Source of the DNA: Cellvibrionales bacterium UBA2618
Lineage (GTDB): Bacteria; Pseudomonadota; Gammaproteobacteria; Pseudomonadales; Porticoccaceae
Length of the DNA: 38,444 nucleotides
Direction of reading: 5' to 3'
Assembly: GCA_002339165.1 (NCBI GenBank)
Contig: DDJS01000039.1
Location: 1 to 38,444 of the forward strand
Shown: positions 26,176 through 35,300 of the stretch, piece by piece
Layout of the letters: every line of letters begins with the position of its first letter
How positions within the stretch are numbered: the stretch's first letter is position 1
The notes under the pieces: generated by a model
What the model was told of the DNA's origin: nothing
The model's database searches: none
Seen by the model: the letters and a program-made list of their open reading frames with translations, nothing else
Translations under genes and position numbers: made by a program

Positions 26176-27081
26176 GTGCAGATGCCGATAACGCCTGTAC
26201 TGTCATGTATCGGGGCGGGACGTCTGGGCAGCGCGCTGTGTAAACTGTTGGCGCAGCAGGTAACGGTTGGGCAGATACTCAATAGCACCGCAGCATCCTC
26301 TCAGCAAGCTGCAGAATTTATCGGCGCCGGCGACCCAGTCGACAATCTCAATCAACTGAAAGCAGCCGACATTTGGCTAATCGCGACACCCGACGAGGCG
26401 ATAGCGACGAGTTTTAAAAGCTTGCAAGCAACCGCCATACTGCGACCTGGTGACCTCATATTTCACTGCAGTGGTGTACTCGACTCGACCATCTTGACTG
26501 GCTCATCAATGTCCTGCGCGTCGCTTCATCCGCTGCACAGCTTCGCAGAACCGCAGCGCTCGGTGGATTCCTTCCATGGCACACTGTGTGCCATGGAAGG
26601 CGACGGCGCTGCCCTAGCCAAACTGGGAGGGCTGTTTAGCGCCATTGGCGCGCGGCCCTTCGAGATCAATCGCGACCAAAAAGTTCTCTATCATGCAGCT
26701 GCCGTGATGTCCTGTAATTATTTAGTGACGCTGCTCGATATGGGTGACAACATTCTCCAAGCCGCTGGTCTCGAGCAGTCAGCATGCACCGATAGTCCGC
26801 TGCGACCTTTAATAGAGCAAACCTTACAGAACTACTATGCAAGCTCTGCGCAACGCGCTCTCACCGGGCCCATTGCTCGCGGCGACCACGACACCGTCGC
26901 AGCCCACCTCAACGCCTTGCAGACCTCTTCCGTCGACCAGCAGATCTGGCCAGACGTTTACCGTTCTCTAGGACTGGCGAGCGTTGCTTTAGCGCGCCGA
27001 GGAAAGCTTGCCGGTAGAGCGCCACTCGAGCGCATCGAAAAACTATTACAAACTGATAAAATGCTGCAAAAACGCCCATGA
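26176..27081 (+). CDS. Rossmann-like / DUF2520 domain protein
   Basis: A 301-residue NAD(P)-binding protein. The N-terminal CIGAGRLGSALCKLL is a Rossmann dinucleotide motif, and IWLIATPDEAI plus FHCSGVLDS match the F420-oxidoreductase-like N-domain. The C-terminal half (HPLHSFA, YHAAAVMSCNYLVTLLDMGDNIL, PLIEQTLQNY, LTGPIARGDHDTVAAHL) is the DUF2520 region. An oxidoreductase is likely but no substrate is established. Translation could begin at GTG 26176, directly after the pdxJ stop with GGAG four bases upstream, or at ATG 26182. A 31-base palindrome lies within the gene. Its stop overlaps trmH by four bases. Confidence 0.85.
   Translation: MQMPITPVLSCIGAGRLGSALCKLLAQQVTVGQILNSTAASSQQAAEFIGAGDPVDNLNQLKAADIWLIATPDEAIATSFKSLQATAILRPGDLIFHCSGVLDSTILTGSSMSCASLHPLHSFAEPQRSVDSFHGTLCAMEGDGAALAKLGGLFSAIGARPFEINRDQKVLYHAAAVMSCNYLVTLLDMGDNILQAAGLEQSACTDSPLRPLIEQTLQNYYASSAQRALTGPIARGDHDTVAAHLNALQTSSVDQQIWPDVYRSLGLASVALARRGKLAGRAPLERIEKLLQTDKMLQKRP
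26570..26600. repeat. 31-base palindrome inside the DUF2520 gene
   Basis: The arm CCTTCCATGGCACAC (26570-26584) is followed by a single T and then its exact reverse complement (26586-26600). Every base of both 15-base arms pairs; the next flanking bases do not. It encodes SFHGTLCAMEG, in frame with no sign of disruption. Confidence 0.95.
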
Positions 27082-27875
27082 CTCAACGCAAACACGCCCA
27101 CAAACCACCAGACAGCATTCACTACAAGCAGAAAAAGGCCTTCTTTGACAATTTGATCACCGTCTACGGTCGTAATACTTGTAGCGAGGTGCTGCGTGAC
27201 CCGCAATTGAAGGTGTATCGATTGCACCTCGCCGATTCAAACCGCAGTAGCGCGGTCATAGAACAGTTAGTCAATCTAGCCCGGCGTCGCGACATAGAAA
27301 TTTGCCATCACAGTCGCGCGCAGCTTGCGCACATTTCGCGTAACAGTAAACAAGATCAAGGGGTTGCCTGTGATATCGAGCACCCCAGTTATCGCCACTA
27401 CAGCGAGGTGATCGATCAACTCCCAGTCCATTCGGCAACCCGTCTGATCGCCCTCGATGGGATCACCAACCCGCAAAATCTCGGCATGATCATTCGCAGC
27501 GTGACCGCCAGTAAGGTTCACGGCCTACTACTGCCTACCAAGGGCAGCGCCGAAATATCACCTTTGGTGATCAAAGCCAGCTCCGGCACGCTTTTTAAGA
27601 GCAATATTTTGCGCTGTGAACAGCTGGACAGCGCGCTTTTGGATTTTCAGCGGCGTGGTTATGAAGTCGCCGTCCTCGACGCTGGAGCCGACTGCAATAT
27701 CGACGCGTTTTCACCTACATCGCCGACCGTTTACGTGCTGGGTAACGAGACTGAGGGAGTGAGTGCGAGCATTGTAAATCGAGCAGACCACCGCTTGAGC
27801 ATTCCTATGCAGCGCGGTGTTGAATCGCTCAATGTCGCCGTCACTGCGGCGCTGGTCGCCTTTATGACGTCTTGA
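27078..27875 (+). CDS. TrmH/SpoU family RNA 2'-O-methyltransferase
   Basis: A SPOUT-class methyltransferase of 265 residues. Motif 1 is LDGITNPQNLGMIIRSV, motif 2 is VYVLGNETEGVS, and motif 3 is LSIPMQRGVESLNVAVTAALV; the deep trefoil knot needs all three. The N-terminal 100 residues (YGRNTCSEVLRDPQLKVYRLHL) form an L30e-like substrate-binding domain, as in RlmB. Whether the target is 23S rRNA or tRNA cannot be decided here. ATG overlaps the DUF2520 stop by four bases, and the 3' end overlaps the converging MFS gene by 14 bases. Confidence 0.9.
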   Translation: MTQRKHAHKPPDSIHYKQKKAFFDNLITVYGRNTCSEVLRDPQLKVYRLHLADSNRSSAVIEQLVNLARRRDIEICHHSRAQLAHISRNSKQDQGVACDIEHPSYRHYSEVIDQLPVHSATRLIALDGITNPQNLGMIIRSVTASKVHGLLLPTKGSAEISPLVIKASSGTLFKSNILRCEQLDSALLDFQRRGYEVAVLDAGADCNIDAFSPTSPTVYVLGNETEGVSASIVNRADHRLSIPMQRGVESLNVAVTAALVAFMTS

Positions 27876-29103
27876 TATCGACCGTTGTCGCAGCAACCCC
27901 AGTTGCCAGCCCCCAAAGCGGCGATTTGAAAGCCGCCACCGCTGCCACCGCCATGGTTACAACCGCGATACCGACAAACGCCTGGGTGACGCCAAATTGT
28001 TCTATCGCGGCGCCACACAACCAAGCGCCGACGGGAGTGCCGCCGCAAAGGCACAGTTGATACACGGATACCGCCCGAGCGCGATGAGATTTTGCCACTT
28101 GATTGTGAAGAATAGTACGCCCGAGAACCATCGATAATCCAGACGAAAAACCCCACAAAAAAATGGTCGGGAAGAGCAACCAAAAGCTCGCACTCAATGC
28201 GGTCAATGCAAACAAACTACCGCGCCAAAAAAAGCTGACAATCATTGATTTACCAGGCCGAGTAAACGTTTGAGTCTGTCGCATAACGCCCAAATTAGCC
28301 ACTACCACACCCAAAGTGAACAGTATTTGCAATACCGCGAGCAGGAAGGCGCCGCCGTCATAAACTTGGTGGGCGAGCACTGGAATACCGACTAAAAATA
28401 CACCAAAAGGCAATACACCCGTGGCAAACACCAAATACAGTAGATGCAGCAACCGGCGATCGTCGCGAAACAGTGCCAGACCCTCGTGCAATTCTCCCCA
28501 TGGATCGCGAACGCTAGCGCTAGTATCCTCCTCCGGCACGCGCGGGTGGCTGCGGCGTATCAGCAGTGCCGTAAGTACAAACATCCCCATCTGTATCCAA
28601 ACTAGCGCCATCAGATCGATATAACCCAGCAGACCGGCGAACGCAAAACCAAGGCCCTGAGCGATAAATTTGACTACCAACACCTTGGCCACCGATTGGT
28701 GCATCACTGCGCTGTCCGTGTATGCCAATAAACTCTCTCTGGCCGGCTGCACAAACGCGGTAATGGAGCCAAACGCCAGCCCGAACCCGATCACTAGTGC
28801 AGTGCTTAGATGGCCTCTGGCGACAGCCCAAAACAATAGTGCCAGTGGCACCAAATACAGCAGGTATAACAGCGAGAGCCAGGACCCTCGATGGCGACCA
28901 TCTGAGATCACCCCGCCAGGAAGAATAAATAACAGGTTCGGCAGCAACAGCGCCATCTGCGCCAGACCAAGATCACTCGGCGAGCCTTCGAGAATACCGA
29001 CGATCAACCATGGATAAAGCACCGTATGCACGCCGGTGGCCATGTTACTGGTGCCAATAGCACCGAGGTAGTGGGCAAATGAAAATATCGCTCTACTCAT
29101 CAT
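27862..29103 (-). CDS. MFS transporter
   Basis: A major facilitator superfamily inner-membrane protein of about 413 residues with roughly 12 hydrophobic segments in two six-helix halves. The loop 2-3 signature reads GGVISDGRHRGSW (a G-x-x-x-D-R-x-x-R-type motif), and FGLAFGSITAFVQPARESLLAYTD between helices 4 and 5 resembles MFS_3 (enterobactin exporter EntS-like) proteins. Substrate is unknown. The start is uncertain: ATG at 29103 or 29100, or GTG at 29112, all overlapping the preceding small gene's stop. It is the last gene of the zipA-ligA unit. Confidence 0.85.
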   Translation of the reverse strand: MMSRAIFSFAHYLGAIGTSNMATGVHTVLYPWLIVGILEGSPSDLGLAQMALLLPNLLFILPGGVISDGRHRGSWLSLLYLLYLVPLALLFWAVARGHLSTALVIGFGLAFGSITAFVQPARESLLAYTDSAVMHQSVAKVLVVKFIAQGLGFAFAGLLGYIDLMALVWIQMGMFVLTALLIRRSHPRVPEEDTSASVRDPWGELHEGLALFRDDRRLLHLLYLVFATGVLPFGVFLVGIPVLAHQVYDGGAFLLAVLQILFTLGVVVANLGVMRQTQTFTRPGKSMIVSFFWRGSLFALTALSASFWLLFPTIFLWGFSSGLSMVLGRTILHNQVAKSHRARAVSVYQLCLCGGTPVGAWLCGAAIEQFGVTQAFVGIAVVTMAVAAVAAFKSPLWGLATGVAATTVDIKTS

Positions 29104-29296
29104 CGTCACCACGGCGGAATTTGGAAAGCAACCACGCCATGAGTAAAGATAGACAGGCGACTGACGCGGCCAGCAGCAAAACGCCGACCAGATTGCTCAA
29201 CAGTTCAAAAACAGGTAGACGATACAATCTGACCGCCATCACCAAGAACGCTGCGCAAGCCAGCATCGAGCAATACCAAACAAATTTTTGCTTCAT
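29093..29296 (-). CDS. Small two-helix membrane protein, unknown
   Basis: A 67-residue product from ATG at 29296 (an in-frame TTG at 29320 would add eight residues). Two hydrophobic stretches (about 4-23, VWYCSMLACAAFLVMAVRLY, and 34-58) are separated by LPVFELL, ending in a charged tail FRRGDDDE. I do not recognise a family. It lies 54 bases after ligA and overlaps the start of the MFS gene, so it is probably translated with it. It may be a transporter accessory or simply a lineage-specific protein. Support is position, coupling and hydrophobicity only. Confidence 0.6.
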   Translation of the reverse strand: MKQKFVWYCSMLACAAFLVMAVRLYRLPVFELLSNLVGVLLLAASVACLSLLMAWLLSKFRRGDDDE

Positions 29297-29350
29297 AGCC
29301 GCACCCGTGTCCCGCAACAACGTCGGTCGTATTGAGCAAAGGAACTCAAC

Positions 29351-31384
29351 CTAAAAACTGCGCTGCACTTGCAAAAATTCAACGAATTGCTGCTCGTCCA
29401 TGGTCGGAATATCCAAACTCTCGGCCTTGCGGAGTTTGGAACCCGCGCCCGGCCCAGCCACCAATTGCGAGGTCTTGGCCGATACCGATCCAGCCACTTT
29501 GGCGCCCAAGCCAAGCAGAGCATCTTTAGCCTCGGCACGGCTCATAATCTGTAAGCTGCCGGTCAGCACCCAAGTTTGGCCGCGCAGCGGTTGCTCGGCA
29601 CGCTGATCGACCGCCTCATTGGGCCAGATGACGCCTGATTCTTGCAGCGCTGATACAATCGCTAAGGCGTCTGGATTAGAGAAAAAATTACCTATATGCC
29701 GCGCCACGATGGGCCCAATGCCGTCGATCTCCAACAGCGCCTCGGGCGACGCATCGATTAACGCCTCTAGCGATCCAAAACTGTTTGCTAGAATTTGTGC
29801 GCTGCCCTCGCCGACCTCTCTAATACCTAGGGCGAACAAAAATTTTGCAAGGCTTGTCTGTTTACTATTTTCGATCGCAACCAGTAACTTGGCCGCCGAT
29901 TTTTCCGCCATTCGCTCAAGCGGCAGCAACTGGGTGACGTCTAAACTGTACAGATCGACCACCGAGTGGATACGTTTTGCATCCACCAGTTGCTCCACCA
30001 GGCGATCACCCAAGCCATCGATATCCATGGCACGGCGCGACGCGAAGTGCTTTATCGCTTGTTTGATCTGCGCCGAACAAAACATCCCGCCAGTACAGCG
30101 CGCTACCACCTCACCGGTCAACTGTTCCACTGGCGAGTTACACACTGGGCAACAATCGGGAAACTTCACCGGAGCGGCATCGACCGGACGTTTTTCAACA
30201 ATCACTTTGGCTATCTGGGGGATCACATCGCCGGCGCGGCGGACAATCACCATATCGCCAACGCGCGCATCCAAACGGGCTATTTCGTCCGCATTGTGAA
30301 GCGTCGCATTGCTTACCGTAACACCGCCGACAAAAACTGGCTGTAAGCGCGCTACCGGTGTGATGGCGCCCGTTCTACCGACTTGAAATTCGACCGCAAT
30401 TAATTGCGTCATCTCCTCCTCGGCGGGGAATTTTCGAGCGATGGCCCAGCGTGGTGAGCGCCTAACCGTTCCGAGACGACGCTGAAATTCTAAGTCATTG
30501 ACCTTGTAGACAATGCCATCGATATCATAGGGTAGCGCGGGACGCCGGATTGCCAGATCGCGATAGTACTGTTCACAGTCATCAATATCGGCCGCCAAAT
30601 GAACGTGGGGATTGATCATAAAACCTAATCCACCGAGATAATGAAGCATCTCTAAGTGGGTTGACGGCTGCCATTGTGCGTCAATTTCACCGACACCGTA
30701 GGCGCACATCTGCAGTGGTCGAGCTGCGGTAATTTTTGAGTCTAACTGGCGCAGGCTACCCGCTGCGGCATTGCGCGGATTGACAAAGGTCTTTCCACCA
30801 CCGGCAATTGCGGCCGCGTTAAACCGATCAAAGCCGTCCCGCGGCATATAGACCTCGCCGCGTACTTCGAGTAATTTCGGGACGGACTCGCCCTGCAAAC
30901 GTAGCGGGATCGATCGAATAGTTCTGGCATTTTCAGTAATATCTTCACCCACAGCACCATCGCCGCGGGTAGCCGCCCTTTCGAGTACACCGTCGCGATA
31001 CAATAGACTAATCGCCACACCGTCTAACTTCGGCTCACAGGCATACGCGACGCTATCGCAGCGCGCCAAACGCTCGTTGACTCGGCGTCCAAACTCTTGT
31101 AATTCAGCTGCATCAAAGGCGTTATCCAACGACAGCATGGGCCGTGTATGGGCCACCTGGTTGAATTCGGCAAGCGCCATCCCGCCCACTCGTTGCGAGG
31201 GTGAATCGGCGTCGATTAAACCTGCATGACGTGCCTCTAACGCGCACAACTCATGCATCAACCGATCGTACTCGGCATCCGGAACCGAAGGTTCATCGAG
31301 GACATAGTAGCGATGATTGTGCTGTTGCAACTGGCTGACCAGTTGTCGATAGTGTGCCGCCGAAGCCGTGTCTAAATCAGTCAT
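29351..31384 (-). CDS. ligA: NAD-dependent DNA ligase LigA
   Basis: Essential ligase that seals nicks using NAD+. The 677-residue chain has an N-terminal Ia domain (HNHRYYVLDEPSVPDAEYD), the adenylated lysine in CEPKLDGVAIS (K119), and VRGEVYM-type EVRGEVYMPRDGF. The DGIVYKVND block follows, then the OB fold, a C4 zinc finger (CCPVCN ... CTGGMFC), helix-hairpin-helix repeats (DIDGLGDRLVEQL, LFALGIREVGEG, IDGIGPIVA) and a C-terminal BRCT domain starting near residue 600 (LRGQTWVLTGSL). It follows zipA by 19 bases, an arrangement shared with Pseudomonas. Confidence 0.97.
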   Translation of the reverse strand: MTDLDTASAAHYRQLVSQLQQHNHRYYVLDEPSVPDAEYDRLMHELCALEARHAGLIDADSPSQRVGGMALAEFNQVAHTRPMLSLDNAFDAAELQEFGRRVNERLARCDSVAYACEPKLDGVAISLLYRDGVLERAATRGDGAVGEDITENARTIRSIPLRLQGESVPKLLEVRGEVYMPRDGFDRFNAAAIAGGGKTFVNPRNAAAGSLRQLDSKITAARPLQMCAYGVGEIDAQWQPSTHLEMLHYLGGLGFMINPHVHLAADIDDCEQYYRDLAIRRPALPYDIDGIVYKVNDLEFQRRLGTVRRSPRWAIARKFPAEEEMTQLIAVEFQVGRTGAITPVARLQPVFVGGVTVSNATLHNADEIARLDARVGDMVIVRRAGDVIPQIAKVIVEKRPVDAAPVKFPDCCPVCNSPVEQLTGEVVARCTGGMFCSAQIKQAIKHFASRRAMDIDGLGDRLVEQLVDAKRIHSVVDLYSLDVTQLLPLERMAEKSAAKLLVAIENSKQTSLAKFLFALGIREVGEGSAQILANSFGSLEALIDASPEALLEIDGIGPIVARHIGNFFSNPDALAIVSALQESGVIWPNEAVDQRAEQPLRGQTWVLTGSLQIMSRAEAKDALLGLGAKVAGSVSAKTSQLVAGPGAGSKLRKAESLDIPTMDEQQFVEFLQVQRSF

Positions 31385-31403
31385 TCACAGGCGCCGCGCC
31401 AAC

Positions 31404-32234
31404 TCATGTTGCGGATCTTCGTCCGGCGGCTTCGCGGGCCCGTTGCCGACTGTGGTCAATCGTCTGCCGAGTCATTGAACAGCGCGCGTCATCCATGACT
31501 TGTAGACGCAATTTTCCTGCAATAGACTCTGCCGCTGAGATCATTACGTCAAAAGCCGCGACCGGATCGCCCACTTCATCGAGGTTCATAAACAGCGTTG
31601 CCCCGGGCGTTGTCATATCATCCATCGTATTCAAATCGAAGGTGCCGGGATTGAGTAGATTAGCCAAACTAAACAACACTGGGCCAGAGCCCTGATCGTC
31701 ATTATGAAAATGGAAAATCCCCATCGCTCCATAGCGAAGGCCTGCATCCAGTAATGCCTGTAAAAGGTCCTTACCGGAAACCACATCGCCTTTATCGGCC
31801 ATTAGATGCACGATCATTACCTGCGGTTCGATCGAGGGCGAATCGTTACTTTTACCATCGCCGGTCGCATTCAGCGCTGACTCAGACCCGCCCGATGAGC
31901 CATCCAGGTCGATGCTGCCCTGCCTCGGTTGCCGAGTGGTAGCGTAACGTTCACTGATATCCCGATGACTGAGTAAAACATCCTCCATATCACCGCCAGA
32001 TACATTGCGCACCCCAACCACTCGCGACTTACCGGATGGAAAGTCGCCGCTGAACATGTCTTCGACATCGTCCACCCCGGCGTTGCGTTTGGCAACTTCC
32101 TCGAGGCGAGTGGAGGACATCTGCAAGTTTTCATAGCGATTGCGTTTTGCACGACGCATGCCGTCGAGAACTATGGCTATAAAAACCAACACGGCAACGG
32201 TAATTAAAATTTTACTGGATGCTAAAAATTCCAT
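31404..32234 (-). CDS. zipA: Cell division protein ZipA
   Basis: Bitopic inner-membrane protein that tethers FtsZ polymers to the membrane at mid-cell. The 276-residue product has an N-terminal helix (ILITVAVLVFIAIVLDG, about 8-24) followed at once by basic residues (MRRAKRNR). A Gly/Ser/Asp-rich linker comes next (about 40-135), then the FtsZ-binding domain from VMIVHLMADKGDVVSGKDLLQALLDAGLRYGAMGIFHFH to the C-terminus. The linker is short compared with E. coli ZipA. ATG start; it follows the smc terminator and precedes ligA. Confidence 0.93.
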   Translation of the reverse strand: MEFLASSKILITVAVLVFIAIVLDGMRRAKRNRYENLQMSSTRLEEVAKRNAGVDDVEDMFSGDFPSGKSRVVGVRNVSGGDMEDVLLSHRDISERYATTRQPRQGSIDLDGSSGGSESALNATGDGKSNDSPSIEPQVMIVHLMADKGDVVSGKDLLQALLDAGLRYGAMGIFHFHNDDQGSGPVLFSLANLLNPGTFDLNTMDDMTTPGATLFMNLDEVGDPVAAFDVMISAAESIAGKLRLQVMDDARCSMTRQTIDHSRQRAREAAGRRSAT

Positions 32235-32287
32235 CTATGTGCGTGCCTTTATTGTGCAATATAAGTCTTCTATTGTAAGTCGCAGCG

Positions 32288-32313
32288 AAAAAAACAACAG
32301 CCTTTTTAAGGCT
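32288..32313 (-). terminator. Intrinsic terminator after smc
   Basis: On the minus strand AGCCTT-AAA-AAGGCT is a perfect 6-bp hairpin (32313-32299), three bases after the smc stop, followed by GTTG and seven T (32294-32288). This is a good Rho-independent terminator for smc and implies that zipA has its own promoter in the remaining 50 or so bases, where TACAAT is a possible -10. Confidence 0.75.
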
Positions 32314-32315
32314 AT

Positions 32316-35300
32316 CTAAGTTGATCCTGCAAGTTTCGCAGCCTCATTAACATCTACTGAGACAATTCTGGATACGCCCGCTTCGTGCATTGTCACACCC
32401 ATCAACTGATTGGCCGCCTCCATAGAGATCTTGTTGTGGGTAATATAGATAAATTGTACCTGCGAGGACATTTCCCGAACCACTGCTGCATAGCGACCGA
32501 CGTTGGCATCGTCGAGCGGTGCATCGACCTCATCGAGCATGCAAAAAGGTGCAGGATTAAGCTTAAAAATGGCGAACACCATAGCGATAGCGGTCAGCGC
32601 TTTTTCACCACCCGACAACAGGTAAATGGAACTATTTTTCTTACCGGGGGGACGCGCCATCAAAGTGACTCCAGTATCCAAAAGGTCTTCGCCGGTAATT
32701 TCCAAGTAGGCCTCGCCACCGCCAAACAACTTTGGAAACAATTCTTGAAGGTGCTGATTGACCATATCGAACGTGTCCTTGAAGCGCGTTCGGGTTTCTC
32801 GATCAATTTTTTGAATAGCGCTTTGCAAGGTGGTCAGCGCATCGACTAACTCGTCATTTTGTCGATCCAAATAGGCCTTGCGCTCAGATTCCACCTGATA
32901 TTCTTCGATCGCCGCCAAGTTGATCGGGCCCAGTCGGTGAATGCGTTTACCCAGCAGTTCAAGTTCCTCTTCCCACTGCAGTAATTCAGCGTCCTCCTCC
33001 AATGTTTCTAGTAGCTCTTTCAAGTGCCCTTGATCGCGAACGATGTGTTCTTCGATGGTTCCACAAAGGGTCGAGAGTTCACGCGCCGCGAGTCGCTCCG
33101 TCTCCAGTTGAGCGCCGACGGCTGTGAGCTCTGATTCAACTGCCGCGCGGCCTTTTTCTTGCTCGCGCCGGCCGTGCTCAATCGCCTCAACAGCAGCTTT
33201 TGCGTCGCGCAACTCTTGCTCGGCACGCAGTTGGCTGGCCAATTCGTTATCCAGATCCTGTTGTTGGTCCTGCTCTGGTTCATCGCCGTCGGCCACAGCC
33301 AATTCCTCTCGGCGGCGCTGCAAACGCAATACCTGCGCCTCTAGGCGGGCAATGCCGTCGGCAGCCGATGTCCGCTGCACGCTCAAGCCGCCCACCTGAA
33401 TACCCAGTTGCTCGCGACGATCTCGCTGTTCGGTCAGTGCGTTGCGACAATCATGCAGATGAGCCTGTAAATCACTGCGTCTTTCGCCAAGTGCCGCACC
33501 TTGCTGGGCGTTACTGGCGACTAAATCACTCGCTTCGCGCAGCGCTTGCTGGGCCAAACTCAGATCGCTCTGCGCACTAATCAACAACCGTGCAACCTCG
33601 TTGAGTTCTTTCTCAGCACGCTCCTTGCGAGCTTTAAATTGCTCGATCTGCACTTCGAAGGCGCTCAACTGAGCGCGCGACTCCGCGTATTGGCGCTGCT
33701 GTGCGTCGATGTTTGCAGCATTATCTCGACCCGCCGCCTCCTCTGCCTGCAACGCTTGTTGATGCGCCTCGCGAAAGGCCTCTGCCTGACCCAACTGATC
33801 CTCAAGTTGGTGCATATCGACGACTAAGGTTTGCAGTTCTTGCTTGCGTTTGAGCACGCCGACCGAGGTATCTATATCGCGCGCCATACGCAACCAATTG
33901 ACCCCTATCCAAATGCCATCGCGCGTAACCACCGACTCGTGCGCTTGCAAGTTCTCACGCATTGCCAGTGCCTCGGATAGATTATGAACCGCAAAAACAT
34001 GGCCCAGCAAGGCGGCCGCAGCGTCCCCTGCAACAAGGCTCGCCAAACGCGGCGCCTGCTCTTCAGACATGGGCTCTGCAGCGATACAGGGTGACCCGTC
34101 AATCAACAGCAATTCGCCCTTTTTAAAGCTTGGTAAAATCTCAGACGCAGCGCCGAGATCCTCGATCATAACGGCTTGCAAATAGTTGCCCAAAACGGTT
34201 TCCACAGCGGTTTCCCATCCGGCGATAGGGTCCACGCTATCCGCTAATCGAGGCTGTTCACGCCAACCGTGATCGTTAATCCACTGCTGCGATTGATTGT
34301 CATTCATGGCCGCCTGCTGCAGCGCTTCAAGTGACGCCCGCCGCCCCAGAAAAGTCTGCTGACGTTCTCTTAGATGATTTAACTCCTGCTGGTTTTTTTG
34401 CAGTTGCTGCCGCACATTGGCTATTTTATCGGTACATTCTTGCCGTTGATTTTCACTCGCCTGTTGCGACAGCGCCAATTCGCCTAGCGACACCTCGAGG
34501 TGAGCCATCTCGGCGCGCTCCGGCGCGTCTTCAAAGCTGCCAGCTTCAGCGTCAAGGTCTTGCTGGCGCTGCTTTAGACTAACAACACGATCGTCCAAGT
34601 ACCCTATCCGCGACTGCTGAACCTCCACCTGTTGGCGCGGCAACGCAGCGAGAGCAGTAAAATCATCGCTTTCGCGCTGCCAATCTTGCATCGCCGTCTG
34701 CGCTAAATCGAGTGACCCTAGAGCTTCGATCTCGCGTTTTTCCGCCGCATCCAACTGTGGCTTTAATTGCTCGTATTGATGATTCCACACAGTCACTTTA
34801 TCGCGGTCAGCGGCAAGGTGCTGGCAGGCCTCATCATAGTTTTCCTGAGTATCGCGGATATCCTGCTGACGTTCGGCAGAGCGCTCACGGGCATGTTCGA
34901 TCGCTTGCTGAATGCGTGCCACGCTGCCGCTAACCTTGTAGTAGTGGCTCTGCACATGATCCAGCGTATCGCCGGCTTCGGTCAACTGTAAGCGATATTT
35001 TTCAATCGCGGTATCGCAGGCGTTACGCTGCGCCAAAGAACCCTCTTGATCAACTTCGAGCCGCTGGATAACCTTTTGCTGTTGCAACATCGAGCTGTTC
35101 AATTCGCGCCACTTCAGCGCGCTTAATTCGAGCTTTTTTTGCCGTTCCTCCCGCCGGAACTGGGTATATTTTTGCGCTGCCTTGGCCTGTCGTTCAAGCC
35201 GTGTTAACTGGCGGGTCAACTCGTCGCGAATATCGCGAAGACGCTCGAGATTTTCTTCGGTTCGAGCCATGCGATTGGCGGTCTCCCGCCGTCGCTCTTT

